Positions 1 through 9,454 of a stretch of 18,384 nucleotides of DNA are shown here, piece after piece. Each line of letters starts with the position of its first letter. The first letter of the stretch is position 1. Source of the stretch: an uncultured Eubacteriales bacterium (GTDB taxonomy: Bacteria; Bacillota; Clostridia; Oscillospirales; UBA644); NCBI GenBank assembly GCA_959604355.1, contig CAUHAO010000028.1, positions 1 to 18,384 on the forward strand. The letters run 5' to 3'. Both the position numbers and the translations under genes were made by a program. The notes beneath the pieces were generated by a model that saw nothing but the letters and a program-made list of their open reading frames with translations, ran no database searches and was not told the DNA's origin.

Positions 1-283
1 GGACATGTTTGCCTGCGCGCATAGCGTCGATGGCACAGGGAGCGTGCTGGGTGTTGTAAGTGCAGATGCTGACAGCGTCAAGGTCAAGCTTGAGCAGATC
101 TTTGTGATTTTCAAACGCCCGGGCGTTGAAACCGTGTTTGTCGATAAATGCCTGTGCTTTGCCCGGTACGATGTCTGCGGCGGCAACGACTTCAACAATG
201 TCGGAGAGAGCTTTGTAGCCCTCCGCGTGTTTGTTGGATATCGTGCCCGTGCCGATAATGCCTATTTTCAGTTTTCTGTCCAT
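1..283 (-). CDS. Gfo/Idh/MocA family oxidoreductase, N-terminal part (runs off the left edge)
   Basis: Reading the minus strand from the ATG at 283 gives 94 open codons up to the window edge, so only the N-terminus is present. It starts MDRKLKIGIIGTGTIS, a beta strand followed by the glycine-rich GxGxxx loop of an NAD(P)-binding Rossmann fold. Further on, DIVPGKAQAF and the LDAVSICTYNTQHAPCA stretch, then DAMRAGKHV, match the usual pattern of the family (D-A-V-x-I-x-T-P-N-x-x-H, then A-G-K-H-V). A GAGGAG ribosome-binding site lies 7 nt upstream of the ATG. Family members are NAD(P)-dependent dehydrogenases of sugars, inositols and related compounds; the substrate cannot be told without the C-terminal domain. 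The gene is divergent from rpoB. Residues NTQH replace the more common TPNxxH, which is a mild variation. Confidence 0.88.
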   Translation of the reverse strand, partial: MDRKLKIGIIGTGTISNKHAEGYKALSDIVEVVAAADIVPGKAQAFIDKHGFNARAFENHKDLLKLDLDAVSICTYNTQHAPCAIDAMRAGKHV

Positions 284-325
284 TATATTCTCCTCATATA
301 TCGCCGATATCCCTGACGGACAGCG

Positions 326-354
326 ATTATACACCTATTATATATACTTTTTAA
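326..354 (-). promoter_or_regulatory. Candidate weak promoter for the oxidoreductase
   Basis: On the minus strand a TATAAT box (plus coordinates 326-331) is preceded by TTAAAA (349-354, 4 of 6 matches to TTGACA) with a 17-nt spacer. A second TATAAT is at 337-342 but lacks a convincing -35 element. The surrounding DNA is very AT-rich, so chance matches are likely. Confidence 0.35.
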
Positions 355-448
355 GGTATTTTCATAGCATTTTTGAAAAAAAATATATACATTGCATCGT
401 GTTTTCGCACAAACTTGAAATAAAAATGGGGCAAAACTATGACGCGTA

Positions 449-477
449 TTGACAACCAATAAAAAGTATGCTATAAT
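449..477 (+). promoter_or_regulatory. Strong sigma-A promoter of rpoB (perfect -35 and -10)
   Basis: TTGACA at 449-454 and TATAAT at 472-477 are separated by exactly 17 nt, and a TGC triplet at 469-471 gives an extended -10. Both hexamers match the housekeeping consensus fully. The expected start is near 484-485, inside a GATAC-T-GTATC palindrome (480-490). It would give rpoB a leader of about 180 nt. Confidence 0.9.
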
Positions 478-479
478 AG

Positions 480-490
480 GATACTGTATC
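480..490. repeat. 11-bp palindrome at the predicted rpoB transcription start
   Basis: GATAC-T-GTATC is a perfect inverted repeat with 5-bp arms, centred on 485, the predicted +1 of the rpoB promoter. The location is where an operator or an initiation-sensitive sequence would sit. The arms are short, so chance is a real alternative. Confidence 0.35.
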
Positions 491-520
491 ATGATTAAGA
501 TGGGAGTTTCTCCGCACTAA

Positions 521-581
521 CCGATTTTTACATTATTTTTTGCCATTTCTCAATGGCTGAAAACAACAAAAAATCTGTCGG
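521..581 (+). promoter_or_regulatory. Possible two-tier hairpin in the rpoB leader
   Basis: The inner stem GCCATT (542-547) and AATGGC (552-557) is perfect, with a TCTC loop. An outer helix can form between CCGATTTTT (521-529) and AAAAATC (569-575) plus GG (580-581), with a 4-nt bulge at 576-579. No T-tract follows, so it is not an intrinsic terminator. A role in mRNA stability or in control of rpoB is an inference. Confidence 0.4.
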
Positions 582-665
582 GGACTCTCTGCTTGCTATT
601 ATATCATAAAGTCGCAAAAAAATCAAGTGCTTTTTCTCAAATTTTGAAACGGAGATGATTATTGC

Positions 666-3600
666 ATGGCCAAGAGCGTCGATCCAAAATTTGTCAATGC
701 ATATTGGCAGGAACTCGGTGACAGCTCCAGGAAAAGGGTTAACTTCGCCAAAGCTACGGAAATACAGACGTTTCCGAACCTGATCGATATCCAGCTGAGC
801 AACTACAAGTGGTTTATTGAAGAAGGAATGGCTTCCGTACTCAAGGAATCTTCCGCTATCGAAGACCATACCGGTACGATCAGATTGGATTATATCGATT
901 TTTCGATAGATAAAACGCCGAAATACACCATAGCGGAATGCAAGGAGAGAGATGCTACATATGCCGCGCCTCTCAGAGTCACTTGCCGTCTTACCAACAA
1001 TTCCACGGGTGAAATGCAGGAACAGAACATCTTCTTCGGCGACTTCCCGCTGATGACCGACACCGGTACATTTGTAATCAACGGTGCCGAGCGTGTCGTC
1101 GTATCTCAGCTTGTTCGCTCGCCCGGTATGTATTTCACATGCGAAGTTGATAAAGGCGGTAACAAACTCTATACCGGAACGGTCATGCCCAACAGAGGAC
1201 CGTGGATAGAGTATGAGACGGATGTCAACGATGTGATTTATGTTCGTGTCGACAAAGGAAAGAAGTTCCCCGTTACCACGCTTATCAGAGCTTTCGGAAT
1301 AGAAACGGACGAGCAGATAAAGGAGGCTTTCGGGGAAAGTCCGAAGGTCATAGCTACGCTCGAAAAGGACAGCTCCACGAACCGTTCCTCCGCACTCGTC
1401 GATCTCTACAAAAAACTCCGTCCCGGTGAACCCGCGACAGCAGAGAGCGCCGTTTCTCATATCAATAATCTTTTCTATAATGAAAGAACATACGACCTGA
1501 CCCGTGTCGGCCGCTATAAATATAATAAGAAGATGGCTCTTGCTCCGAGAATACTCGGCAAGGTTCTTACCCGTCCGGTCTCTGACCCTCTTACAGGTGA
1601 AGTTATCGCAGACGCGGGCGAATATATAGATAAGAAAAAAGCATTTGAGATCCAGGACAGAGGCGTATTTGAAGTCTATGTCAACTGCGACGAGATAGAA
1701 GTCCGCGTATTCTCCAACGGAATGGTCGATATGTCAAAATTCGTATCGTTCGATCCTCAGGAAATAGGCATAAGAGAATGGGTCAAATTCTCGGTTCTCA
1801 GAGAGATTCTCGAACAATTCGATACAGAAAAAGAGATCAAGGAAGAATGTCGCGCGAGAATGTCCGAACTTGTTCCGCTGACGATTTGCAACGAGGATAT
1901 ATTTGCATCCATTAACTATATAATCTGCCTTGGTTACGGCATAGGTACGACCGATGATATAGACCACCTGGGTAATCGTCGCATACGCTGCGTCGGTGAA
2001 CTTCTTCAGAATCAGTTGCGTATCGGCTTCGCGAGAATGGAACGCTCCATAAAAGAGCGTATGAACATGCAGGACCTTGCGACTGTCACTCCTCAATCGC
2101 TGATAAACTCCCGTCCGGTTATCGCCGCAATAAGAGAGTTCTTCGGCTCATCTCCTCTCTCGCAGTTCATGGATCAGATCAATCCTCTTGCGGGTATAAC
2201 TCATAAGAGAAGACTTTCAGCCCTCGGTCCCGGCGGTCTTACAAGAGACAGGGCAAGCTTCGACGTTCGAGACGTTCATTACTCGCACTACGGACGTATC
2301 TGTCCCCTCGAGACTCCCGAAGGCCCGAATATCGGTCTTATCTCGAACCTTTCCTCTTACGCAAGAATAAACGAGTACGGCTTTATCGAATCTCCGTACC
2401 GTCCGATAGATAAAGAAACGGGTATCGTCCAGAAAAAGGTCGAATATATGACCGCCGATATGGAAGATAACTACATCGTTGCTCAGGCAAGCGAGCCTAT
2501 GGATGCCGAAGGACGTCTTATCAACCCCAAAGTTGCGGTCCGTTACAGAGACGCAATTATGGAGGTTGAAAAGGATAAGGTCGACTACATCGACCTCTCG
2601 CCCAGACAAATGGTTTCCGTCGCAACATCGATGATTCCGTTCCTTGAAAATGATGACGCTATACGTGCCCTGATGGGTTCGAACATGCAGCGTCAGGCCG
2701 TTCCGCTCATCAAGACCGAAGCTCCGATCGTCGGTACCGGTATGGAATACCGTGCGGCTGTCGACTCCGGTGTGTGCATCCTCGCAAAGGAGGACGGCGT
2801 TGTTACCGAAGTCAGCGCGGACGAGATCAAGATCCGTAACGACAGTGGTAGTGACGATGTTTATAAACTTATAAAATTCCTCCGTTCAAACCAGGGCATG
2901 TGCATCAACCAGCGCCCGATAGTTTCTGTCGGCGAACGTGTTTATGCAAAACAGGTCATTGCAGACGGTCCTTCTACCGATAAGGGCGAACTTGCACTCG
3001 GTAAGAATATGCTTATCGGATTTATGACCTGGGAAGGTTATAACTACGAGGACGCTGTTCTGCTCAATGAAAAACTCGTAAAAGAAGATACTTACACTTC
3101 CATTCATATAGAAGAATACGAAGTAGACGCGAAGGAAACGAAGCTCGGGCCCGAAGAGATCACCAATGATATTCCCGGCGTAAGCAAGGACCTGCTTTCC
3201 GACCTTGATGAACGCGGAATCATCCGTATCGGTGCGGAAGTCCGTTCCGGAGATATTCTTGTCGGGCGTGTTTCTCCGAAGGGAGACGCAGAGCAGACCG
3301 CCGAAGAGAGGCTTCTCCGCGCGATATTCGGCGAGAAGAGCCGTGAAGTAAGAGATACGTCTCTTAAAGTTCCGCATGGCGAAAGCGGCATAGTCGTTGA
3401 CGTCAAGGTCTTCACGAGAGAAAACAGCAGCGAACTCTCGCCTTCCACCAATATGATCGTCCGCGTTTATGTTGCGCAGAGAAGAAAAATCTCCGTCGGC
3501 GACAAGATGGCCGGACGCCACGGTAACAAGGGTGTTATTTCCCGTATCCTTCCCCAGGAGGATATGCCCTTCCTGCCCGACGGCACGCCTCTTGACATAG

Positions 3601-4421
3601 TCCTCAACCCTCTGGGCGTTCCGTCCCGAATGAATATAGGTCAGGTACTTGAGGTTCACCTCGGTCGAGCTGCAAAAGAACTCGGCTGGAAAGTCATGAC
3701 CCCCGTATTCGACGGCGCGAAAGAGGAAGATATTGCAAAATGTCTTGAAAAAGCGGGATTTGATAAATCCGGCAAGACAACGCTTTACGACGGTCGTACC
3801 GGTATGCCGTTTGACAACAAGGTCACGGTTGGCTACATGTACTTCCTCAAACTTGCCCACCTTGTTGACGATAAGATCCATGCGCGTTCCACGGGCCCCT
3901 ATTCTCTCGTTACACAGCAGCCTCTCGGCGGTAAAGCTCAGTTCGGCGGCCAGCGTTTCGGTGAAATGGAAGTCTGGGCGCTGGAAGCTTACGGCTCCGC
4001 GTATACTCTTCAGGAAATGCTGACGGTCAAATCGGACGATGTTATCGGCCGTGTCAAGACCTTTGAAGCGATAGTAAAAGGCAAGAACGTACCTACACCC
4101 GGTATTCCCGAAAGCTTTAAGGTTCTTGTGAAGGAACTTCAGGCTCTCGGTCTCGATGTTAAAGTCCTGTCCAAGGATATGGAAGAGATCGATATCTCCA
4201 CATCCTACGACGATGACGGGGACATGGGTATGGATTCTCCCGAAACCAAAGAAAACATGGGCGCCGACGCGTTCACATTCGAACCCGAGTATTACGATGC
4301 GCTCGAAGCGGAGTTCACCGATGATACCGAAAAAGGCACCGAAGAAGATTTTGAAGAAGAATTCGGCGATGATTTCAAAGCGGAAATGGCAGCCGATGAC
4401 GACGAAGATCTCGGTGTATAA
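666..4421 (+). CDS. rpoB: DNA-directed RNA polymerase subunit beta
   Basis: This 1251-residue protein is the beta subunit of RNA polymerase, which forms the active-site cleft together with RpoC. Signatures visible in order: the rifampicin-binding cluster around residues 494-520 (SQFMDQ and THKRRLSAL), then CPLETPEGPNIGL, then YNYEDAVLLNE, then GDKMAGRHGNKGV with active-site Lys947 and Lys955, and the C-terminal region ending in MLTVKSDDVIGR. Within the rifampicin cluster the residues equivalent to E. coli Q513, D516, H526, R529 and S531 are all kept. The last ~79 residues (from 1173) are an acidic tail with about 40% Asp/Glu; B. subtilis RpoB has a similar but shorter one, so at 1251 the protein is longer than usual (about 1190). 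GGAG at 651-654 lies 11 nt before the ATG. rpoC follows after 76 nt, in the usual order. An upstream rplL is missing. Confidence 0.99.
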   Translation: MAKSVDPKFVNAYWQELGDSSRKRVNFAKATEIQTFPNLIDIQLSNYKWFIEEGMASVLKESSAIEDHTGTIRLDYIDFSIDKTPKYTIAECKERDATYAAPLRVTCRLTNNSTGEMQEQNIFFGDFPLMTDTGTFVINGAERVVVSQLVRSPGMYFTCEVDKGGNKLYTGTVMPNRGPWIEYETDVNDVIYVRVDKGKKFPVTTLIRAFGIETDEQIKEAFGESPKVIATLEKDSSTNRSSALVDLYKKLRPGEPATAESAVSHINNLFYNERTYDLTRVGRYKYNKKMALAPRILGKVLTRPVSDPLTGEVIADAGEYIDKKKAFEIQDRGVFEVYVNCDEIEVRVFSNGMVDMSKFVSFDPQEIGIREWVKFSVLREILEQFDTEKEIKEECRARMSELVPLTICNEDIFASINYIICLGYGIGTTDDIDHLGNRRIRCVGELLQNQLRIGFARMERSIKERMNMQDLATVTPQSLINSRPVIAAIREFFGSSPLSQFMDQINPLAGITHKRRLSALGPGGLTRDRASFDVRDVHYSHYGRICPLETPEGPNIGLISNLSSYARINEYGFIESPYRPIDKETGIVQKKVEYMTADMEDNYIVAQASEPMDAEGRLINPKVAVRYRDAIMEVEKDKVDYIDLSPRQMVSVATSMIPFLENDDAIRALMGSNMQRQAVPLIKTEAPIVGTGMEYRAAVDSGVCILAKEDGVVTEVSADEIKIRNDSGSDDVYKLIKFLRSNQGMCINQRPIVSVGERVYAKQVIADGPSTDKGELALGKNMLIGFMTWEGYNYEDAVLLNEKLVKEDTYTSIHIEEYEVDAKETKLGPEEITNDIPGVSKDLLSDLDERGIIRIGAEVRSGDILVGRVSPKGDAEQTAEERLLRAIFGEKSREVRDTSLKVPHGESGIVVDVKVFTRENSSELSPSTNMIVRVYVAQRRKISVGDKMAGRHGNKGVISRILPQEDMPFLPDGTPLDIVLNPLGVPSRMNIGQVLEVHLGRAAKELGWKVMTPVFDGAKEEDIAKCLEKAGFDKSGKTTLYDGRTGMPFDNKVTVGYMYFLKLAHLVDDKIHARSTGPYSLVTQQPLGGKAQFGGQRFGEMEVWALEAYGSAYTLQEMLTVKSDDVIGRVKTFEAIVKGKNVPTPGIPESFKVLVKELQALGLDVKVLSKDMEEIDISTSYDDDGDMGMDSPETKENMGADAFTFEPEYYDALEAEFTDDTEKGTEEDFEEEFGDDFKAEMAADDDEDLGV

Positions 4422-4460
4422 AGGCAGAGACAAGTAATAATTTTCGGGAAAGGACAGCTA

Positions 4461-4478
4461 CGGCGGTGTTCACCGCTG
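4461..4478 (+). promoter_or_regulatory. Hairpin in the rpoB-rpoC spacer
   Basis: CGGCGGT (4461-4467) pairs with ACCGCTG (4472-4478), with one G-U pair and a GTTC loop. It ends 3 nt before the GAGG ribosome-binding site of rpoC (4482-4485). No T-tract follows, so it is not a terminator. It could be a processing site or influence rpoC translation (inference). Confidence 0.55.
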
Positions 4479-4497
4479 AGTGAGGAATATATATAAT

Positions 4498-8073
<3,576 letters not shown>

Positions 8074-8141
8074 AAACGTACACAATTGCGTCAAAAGTTC
8101 GATTAGTTTGCGAATATTTGAGAAATTTACTTTCAAAAGTA

Positions 8142-8170
8142 TTGCATTTACGGGAAAAATATGCTATACT
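8142..8170 (+). promoter_or_regulatory. Promoter of the rpsL-rpsG-fusA-tuf cluster
   Basis: TTGCAT (8142-8147) and TATACT (8165-8170) are separated by 17 nt, with TGC (8162-8164) forming an extended -10. The -35 is imperfect (3 of 6), which the extended -10 can compensate. The start would be near 8177, giving a leader of about 160 nt before rpsL. Read-through from rpoC probably adds to expression because no terminator is visible between. Confidence 0.75.
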
Positions 8171-8241
8171 TTAAGAAACTGCGCCCGTCGCACCGAATAT
8201 CTCGTTTTTCGCCGTCGGACAGTCCAATTTCACGAGAACAA

Positions 8242-8289
8242 GCAGAATTACAAAGGTCGGATGCCCCGCTTGGGCATCCGAAATCCTGC
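8242..8289 (+). promoter_or_regulatory. Structured leader element upstream of rpsL
   Basis: A perfect 10-bp stem joins TCGGATGCCC (8257-8266) to GGGCATCCGA (8272-8281) around a CGCTT loop. Immediately below it, GCAGAATT (8242-8249) pairs with AATCCTGC (8282-8289) at 7 of 8 positions. The two helices are contiguous on the 3' side and separated by a 7-nt bulge, ACAAAGG (8250-8256), on the 5' side. No T-tract follows, so it is not a terminator. The bulged two-helix shape resembles ribosomal-protein binding sites in mRNA leaders; that is inference, and I do not recognise a named family. Confidence 0.65.
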
Positions 8290-8336
8290 GTAAAAGCTGT
8301 TCTGAATAAATGATTCTATCAAAGAGGAGGTGTGTT

Positions 8337-8762
8337 ATGCCTACATTTAACCAGCTTGTCCGCAAGGGCAGACAGGCTGTTGCAGTCAAACCGACCGCTC
8401 CCGCGCTGCAGAAAGGTCTGAATACCCTTAAAAAGGTTTCTACCGTTCAGTATGCTCCTCAGAAGAGAGGCGTTTGCACAACAGTCAAGACCACGACCCC
8501 GAAGAAGCCTAACTCGGCTCTCCGTAAGATCGCAAGAGTCCGTCTGACCAACCTCGCCGAGGTCACGTCGTACATCCCCGGTATCGGTCACAACCTGCAG
8601 GAGCACAGCGTCGTTCTTATCAGAGGCGGCCGTGTAAGAGACCTGCCCGGTGTCCGTTATCATATCATCAGAGGTACGCTCGATACCCAGGGCGTTGCTG
8701 ACAGAAAACAGAGCCGTTCCAAGTACGGCGCAAAGCGCCCGAAGGCGAACAAGAAGAAGTAA
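8337..8762 (+). CDS. rpsL: 30S ribosomal protein S12
   Basis: S12 lies at the interface side of the 30S decoding centre and helps set translational accuracy. The 141-residue product opens MPTFNQLVRKGRQ and contains CTTVKTTTPKKPNSALRK, GHNLQEHSV and DLPGVRYH. Like other Gram-positive S12 proteins it has about 14 more residues than E. coli S12 before the PQKRGVC segment. The start is fixed by AGAGGAGG at 8323-8330, 6 nt before the ATG; an upstream in-frame ATG at 8310 has no ribosome-binding site and is not used. Lys56 (E. coli Lys42) is kept, but the position equal to E. coli Lys87 is Arg101 (motif GGRVRDLPG). It is first gene of the str cluster, with rpsG 166 nt downstream. An L7Ae-like gene that often sits between rpoC and rpsL in Firmicutes is missing. 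Confidence 0.98.
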   Translation: MPTFNQLVRKGRQAVAVKPTAPALQKGLNTLKKVSTVQYAPQKRGVCTTVKTTTPKKPNSALRKIARVRLTNLAEVTSYIPGIGHNLQEHSVVLIRGGRVRDLPGVRYHIIRGTLDTQGVADRKQSRSKYGAKRPKANKKK

Positions 8763-8774
8763 TCTTATTACTTC
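8756..8774 (+). promoter_or_regulatory. Hairpin spanning the rpsL stop codon
   Basis: GAAGTAAT (8756-8763) pairs perfectly with ATTACTTC (8767-8774) around a CTT loop. The stem includes the TAA stop at 8760-8762. No T-tract follows, so it is not an intrinsic terminator. Confidence 0.65.
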
Positions 8775-8784
8775 GGCACACGGT

Positions 8785-8815
8785 TAAACTCGGAATTCAC
8801 AAAATCAGCCGTTTA
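8785..8815 (+). promoter_or_regulatory. Second hairpin in the rpsL-rpsG spacer
   Basis: TAAAC (8785-8789) pairs with GTTTA (8811-8815), and GG (8792-8793) with CC (8809-8810) after a 2-nt bulge. The loop is about 15 nt. It is modest alone but lies between two other hairpins in the same spacer. Confidence 0.4.
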
Positions 8816-8826
8816 GATTTTAATTT

Positions 8827-8843
8827 CCGCATTTTGCGGTTTT
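8827..8843 (+). terminator. Short terminator-like hairpin between rpsL and rpsG
   Basis: CCGCA (8827-8831) pairs with TGCGG (8835-8839) over a TTT loop, followed by TTTT (8840-8843) and then ATAT. The 5-bp stem and short T-run suggest at most partial termination (attenuation) within the str operon. It may instead be part of a larger regulatory fold with the two upstream hairpins. Confidence 0.4.
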
Positions 8844-8913
8844 ATATAAAGTCTCCTCGCGCTGACGGAAGAAAATTTGCTTTCGAGTACCTATGACATC
8901 ATTTTTTATAATG

Positions 8914-8920
8914 AAGGAGG
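8914..8920 (+). promoter_or_regulatory. Ribosome-binding site that fixes the GTG start of rpsG
   Basis: AAGGAGG lies 8 nt before the GTG at 8929. An upstream in-frame ATG at 8893 has no such site and would add 12 non-conserved residues. Confidence 0.9.
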
Positions 8921-8928
8921 GAAGTCAA

Positions 8929-9399
8929 GTGCCCAGAAGAGGAAATGTACCCAAGCGTGAGGTACTGCCCGATCCTATCTACAACAGCAAACTCGTCTCT
9001 AAACTTGTCAACAGCATCATGTATGACGGCAAAAAAGGTGTTGCACAGAAGATAGTTTATGACGCGTTTGATATAGTTAAGGAAAAGACCGGTAAGGACC
9101 CGCTTGAAGTTTATGAGCAGGCTATGGAAAATATCATGCCTTTGCTCGAAATCAAAGCAAGACGTGTCGGCGGTTCTAACTACCAGGTTCCTATGGAAGT
9201 CAGACCCGAAAGACGCCAGACTCTCGGTCTGCGTTGGCTGACAGCTTATGCTCGTTCCAGAAGCGAACGTACTATGAAAGAAAGACTCGCAGGCGAAATT
9301 CTGGATGCAGTCAACAATCAGGGTGGCGCTGTTAAGAAGAAGGAAGATACTCACAAGATGGCAGAAGCAAACAAGGCGTTTGCTCACTTCAGATGGTAA
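8929..9399 (+). CDS. rpsG: 30S ribosomal protein S7
   Basis: S7 is a primary 16S rRNA-binding protein that nucleates assembly of the 30S head and lies near the exit site. The product has 156 residues, the standard bacterial length. It starts PRRGNVPKREVLPDP after the initiator and contains KLVNSIMYDGKKG, the hallmark GGSNYQVPMEVRPERR, and the C-terminal HKMAEANKAFAHFRW. The start is a GTG, supported by AAGGAGG at 8914-8920. It lies between rpsL and fusA (55-nt gap), the conserved str order. In E. coli S7 represses its operon by binding the rpsL-rpsG spacer. The equivalent spacer here is long (166 nt) and hairpin-rich, which would fit a similar control, though this is not shown. Confidence 0.98.
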   Translation: MPRRGNVPKREVLPDPIYNSKLVSKLVNSIMYDGKKGVAQKIVYDAFDIVKEKTGKDPLEVYEQAMENIMPLLEIKARRVGGSNYQVPMEVRPERRQTLGLRWLTAYARSRSERTMKERLAGEILDAVNNQGGAVKKKEDTHKMAEANKAFAHFRW

Positions 9400-9415
9400 T
9401 CTGTGCCTGAACGTG
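9385..9415 (+). promoter_or_regulatory. Hairpin spanning the rpsG stop codon
   Basis: CACTTCAG (9385-9392) pairs with CTGAA-C-GTG (9407-9415), giving 8 bp with a single bulged C at 9412; the TAA stop (9397-9399) is in the loop. An alternative smaller hairpin, CAGAT (9390-9394) with ATCTG (9399-9403) and a GGTA loop, excludes the larger one. No T-tract follows. Confidence 0.5.
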
Positions 9416-9454
9416 AACCCCTGAATCCGGAATTTTGAAAGGAGTTACTACCAC

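Larger units (their letters stand above)
284..665. other. Intergenic region between the divergent oxidoreductase and rpoB
   Basis: This 382-bp AT-rich region has no credible gene. It holds a weak minus-strand promoter candidate (326-354), the strong rpoB promoter (449-477), a short palindrome at the predicted rpoB start site (480-490), and a transcribed leader of about 180 nt containing a possible two-tier hairpin (521-581). A 9-codon frame starting at 491 (ends at 520) lies in the leader. Its only upstream purine patch (478-481) would be outside the transcript, so I do not call it a leader peptide. There is no rplL, rplJ or other ribosomal-protein gene immediately upstream of rpoB, unlike the usual order. 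Confidence 0.75.

Noticed and set aside
491..520. 9-codon frame in the rpoB leader, as a possible leader peptide
   Set aside because: No ribosome-binding site lies within the predicted transcript, and the codons show no run of any amino acid suggesting attenuation.
528..1460. Long minus-strand open frame opposite rpoB
   Set aside because: It overlaps the 5' part of rpoB and its leader, has no recognisable family, and reflects codon bias on the opposite strand.
2886..4433. 515-codon minus-strand open frame opposite rpoB
   Set aside because: It is a shadow of rpoB; the encoded sequence has no family signature and the reading frame on the plus strand is an unmistakable RpoB.
8074..8141. Terminator after rpoC
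   Set aside because: Only a 4-bp TTCG/CGAA stem was found and no T-tract, so no terminator is called.
8907..8912. TATAAT just upstream of rpsG
   Set aside because: There is no -35 at the right distance, and the predicted start would cut into the Shine-Dalgarno.
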